Shown: one piece after another, positions 6,018-7,581 of the stretch
How positions within the stretch are numbered: the first letter of the stretch is position 1
Layout of the letters: each line of letters opens with the position of its first letter
Source: Spirosoma sp.
Lineage (GTDB): Bacteria > Bacteroidota > Bacteroidia > Cytophagales > Spirosomataceae
Assembly (NCBI GenBank): GCA_025351545.1
Contig: JANXVQ010000359.1
Coordinates: forward strand, 1 to 7,581
Direction of reading: 5' to 3'
DNA length: 7,581 nucleotides
Translations under genes and position numbers: made by a program
The notes under the pieces: model-generated
Seen by the model: only the letters and a program-made list of their open reading frames with translations
Told to the model about the DNA's origin: nothing
Database searches by the model: none

Positions 6018-7581
6018 TTAGTCCCCCACTTTTTCGAGTTCGGATAAGGTCCATGCCTTTGTTTTTCCGGTTGTCTGCTCTCTGATTTTTTTGACCTCAT
6101 CGGCCTTCACAAAGGGTTTGAAATTACGCCGTTTTAAAAATTCTGGTGGTATTTCTCCATTTGTAGGACGTGGAGTAGCCGGGGGTGGGGGTGGCGGAAA
6201 ATTGCCTGTATAGCCAAACTCGTAGCGGATATAACTCAGGACGGAGGCAATCCATTCGTCGTCATTTGCACTCATAGACGGCATAACGTCGGGGTAGTTT
6301 TTCTCATCAACCGGTCCCGATAAGCCGTGAAGCAATATTTTTATCAGCACATCTTTGTCACCAACAATACGCTTTGAGCCGAACAACGGGGGCGCCACCA
6401 TGCTACTTCCGCCAACGGCCAGGCCTTTGCCATCGGGACCATGACACGAAGAACATAGTGTTTTGAAGGTATTGGCACCCGCTAGAACCAATGTTCGGTC
6501 GGCAGCGTCAAGTCGGCCAAGCCGAAATCCGTAGGTCTTGACATTATCATTTTTCAGAAGACTTTTTTGAGCACTCGCCAGCATTTCATTATTAGCGTTC
6601 TGATCCAGAATTTCGTTTGTAAGTGTCCTGGCTTTAGCCGATTTACTATCATGCAGGGATAAAACCAACTGTGTACGAACGTCGTAATCAGGATCGTTTT
6701 TCAACTCCTGCAACTTGTCTATTACCTGGCTATCGTTCTGTTTTACATAGCGTTCGCTAATCCAGATAGCCGCCCGACGAAGTTGAGGATCAGCGTCCTT
6801 CATAGCTGTGAACAGAATGTCTTTATCAATAGCTCCCAGACCTTCCAGCGTCCATAAGGCATGCAGCCGCCCAAGCGCAGATGGTTGTTTGGCCAGCGAA
6901 CCCTGCTGCCCCGACACGATCTGCTTCAGCACCGGAACAACCGATTGATCGCCCAGAATAACGAGTTGCTTTTGCGCATTATCGCGCCACCAGCCATTTG
7001 AATGATCTAGATAACTAACCAGTTTGGCGCTGGATTCATCAAGCATGTGCGGCATTGGACCCGGCTTTATACCATCATGAACTAAGCGAAAAATGCGCCC
7101 ATGCTGTACGTTTTTGTCTAGCCCCAACCGCTGAATCTGGGGGCGCAGATAACTGCCTTTCGGTGTCCACTGCGATTCCTGAATGATTCCCCGATTCATA
7201 TCCACGATGTATAAACAGCCATCCGGGCCGGTGTACGTGTTCACAGGCCGGAAATTCATGTCGGTCGAAGCGATGAATTCCTGCTGCTTGTACGCATTCT
7301 CCAGGGTTAGTTTCCCGTTTGTATTGATGACCTTGGCGCGACGGATAATCCGGGCCACCGGCTCACCAATCAGGTAATCACCAACTAAATCGGCGGGGAG
7401 TTTGTCGCCCCGGAAAATAGATTGCCCATTGCTGGCCGTAAAGTGGTTCAACGTGCTATCGGGAAGGCGCAGTCGATGTAATCCACCCTGAATATCGGGC
7501 GTTGACATAATTGGCCAGACAGCGTTAAATTCTTCGCTATACTGATCCGGGAATTCAAGGCCGCCATAGACCGGGTTTATC
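6018..7581 (-). CDS. PVC-type membrane-bound dehydrogenase-like protein: propeller, HEAT repeats, cytochrome c (5' end beyond window)
   Basis: This is the C-terminal 520 codons of a large exported redox protein. The frame stays open past the Met codon at 7508 to the window edge, and the residues above it (GGLEFPDQYSEEFNAVWPI) read as propeller, so that Met is internal. The visible parts are, in order: the last blades of a sugar-dehydrogenase-like propeller, ending in MNFRPVNTYTGPDGCLYIVD and GRIFRLVHDG (to about 7050); HEAT-like helical repeats (about 7040-6550, for example DPQLRRAAIWISERYV); and a class I cytochrome c domain with heme-binding CSSCH (6441-6455) and VMPSM, whose Met codon at 6282-6284 is the likely sixth heme ligand. 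Six prolines (about 6182-6199) then lead into a charged tail ending EKVGD. Such proteins are taken to oxidise a sugar or alcohol and pass electrons to the attached heme, but no substrate is known. Signal peptide and active site are not visible. Confidence 0.88.
   Translation of the reverse strand, partial: INPVYGGLEFPDQYSEEFNAVWPIMSTPDIQGGLHRLRLPDSTLNHFTASNGQSIFRGDKLPADLVGDYLIGEPVARIIRRAKVINTNGKLTLENAYKQQEFIASTDMNFRPVNTYTGPDGCLYIVDMNRGIIQESQWTPKGSYLRPQIQRLGLDKNVQHGRIFRLVHDGIKPGPMPHMLDESSAKLVSYLDHSNGWWRDNAQKQLVILGDQSVVPVLKQIVSGQQGSLAKQPSALGRLHALWTLEGLGAIDKDILFTAMKDADPQLRRAAIWISERYVKQNDSQVIDKLQELKNDPDYDVRTQLVLSLHDSKSAKARTLTNEILDQNANNEMLASAQKSLLKNDNVKTYGFRLGRLDAADRTLVLAGANTFKTLCSSCHGPDGKGLAVGGSSMVAPPLFGSKRIVGDKDVLIKILLHGLSGPVDEKNYPDVMPSMSANDDEWIASVLSYIRYEFGYTGNFPPPPPPATPRPTNGEIPPEFLKRRNFKPFVKADEVKKIREQTTGKTKAWTLSELEKVGD

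Noticed and set aside
7506..7508. Met codon as the start of the cytochrome-domain protein
   Set aside because: The frame stays open to the window edge with propeller-like residues upstream, and starting here would cut a blade and leave no signal peptide.

Overview
The window looks like chromosomal DNA from a Bacteroidota bacterium of the Cytophagales. A Spirosoma-like genus is my guess from protein style, moderate GC content, the lack of Shine-Dalgarno sequences, and the mix of genes; no marker gene proves it. All four genes lie on the minus strand, so transcription runs from high to low coordinates. Two are cut by the window edges.

Layout from the right edge (upstream) to the left. (1) 6018-7581 is the 3' part of a large gene for a sugar-dehydrogenase-like beta-propeller fused to HEAT-like repeats and a c-type cytochrome with a proline-rich tail. 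(2) 5636-6017 is a 382-base gap with no gene. It holds four separate dyad elements: a hairpin just after the cytochrome gene, a perfect 28-bp inverted repeat, a small hairpin, and a paired-hairpin REP-like palindrome. (3) 4466-5635 encodes an exported alpha/beta hydrolase of the acetylxylan-esterase-like type. (4) 4241-4465 is a 225-base gap with a small GC-rich island. (5) 2861-4240 encodes a Tat-exported Gfo/Idh/MocA-family oxidoreductase. (6) 1-2766 is the N-terminal 922 codons of a hybrid-two-component-type sensor: signal peptide, fourteen propeller blades, Y_Y_Y domain, one membrane helix and a HisKA domain. It is the longest gene here and runs off the left edge.

The genes fit an extracytoplasmic carbohydrate-handling neighbourhood: a periplasmic glycan sensor, an esterase that could remove acyl groups from plant polysaccharide, and two exported oxidoreductases. 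No SusC/SusD pair, glycoside hydrolase or transporter is visible, so the substrate is unknown and co-regulation is inference.

The most striking observation is at the left edge. A 47-base segment (11-57) flanked by perfect 10-bp inverted repeats (1-10 and 58-67) lies backwards relative to the kinase gene. Read on the plus strand it encodes exactly the stretch expected after the HisKA domain. Read in the gene's own direction it is still open and in frame, but encodes unrelated residues. This is a candidate in-frame intragenic invertible element, or an assembly or fold-back artefact. The bases just beyond the window would tell these apart.
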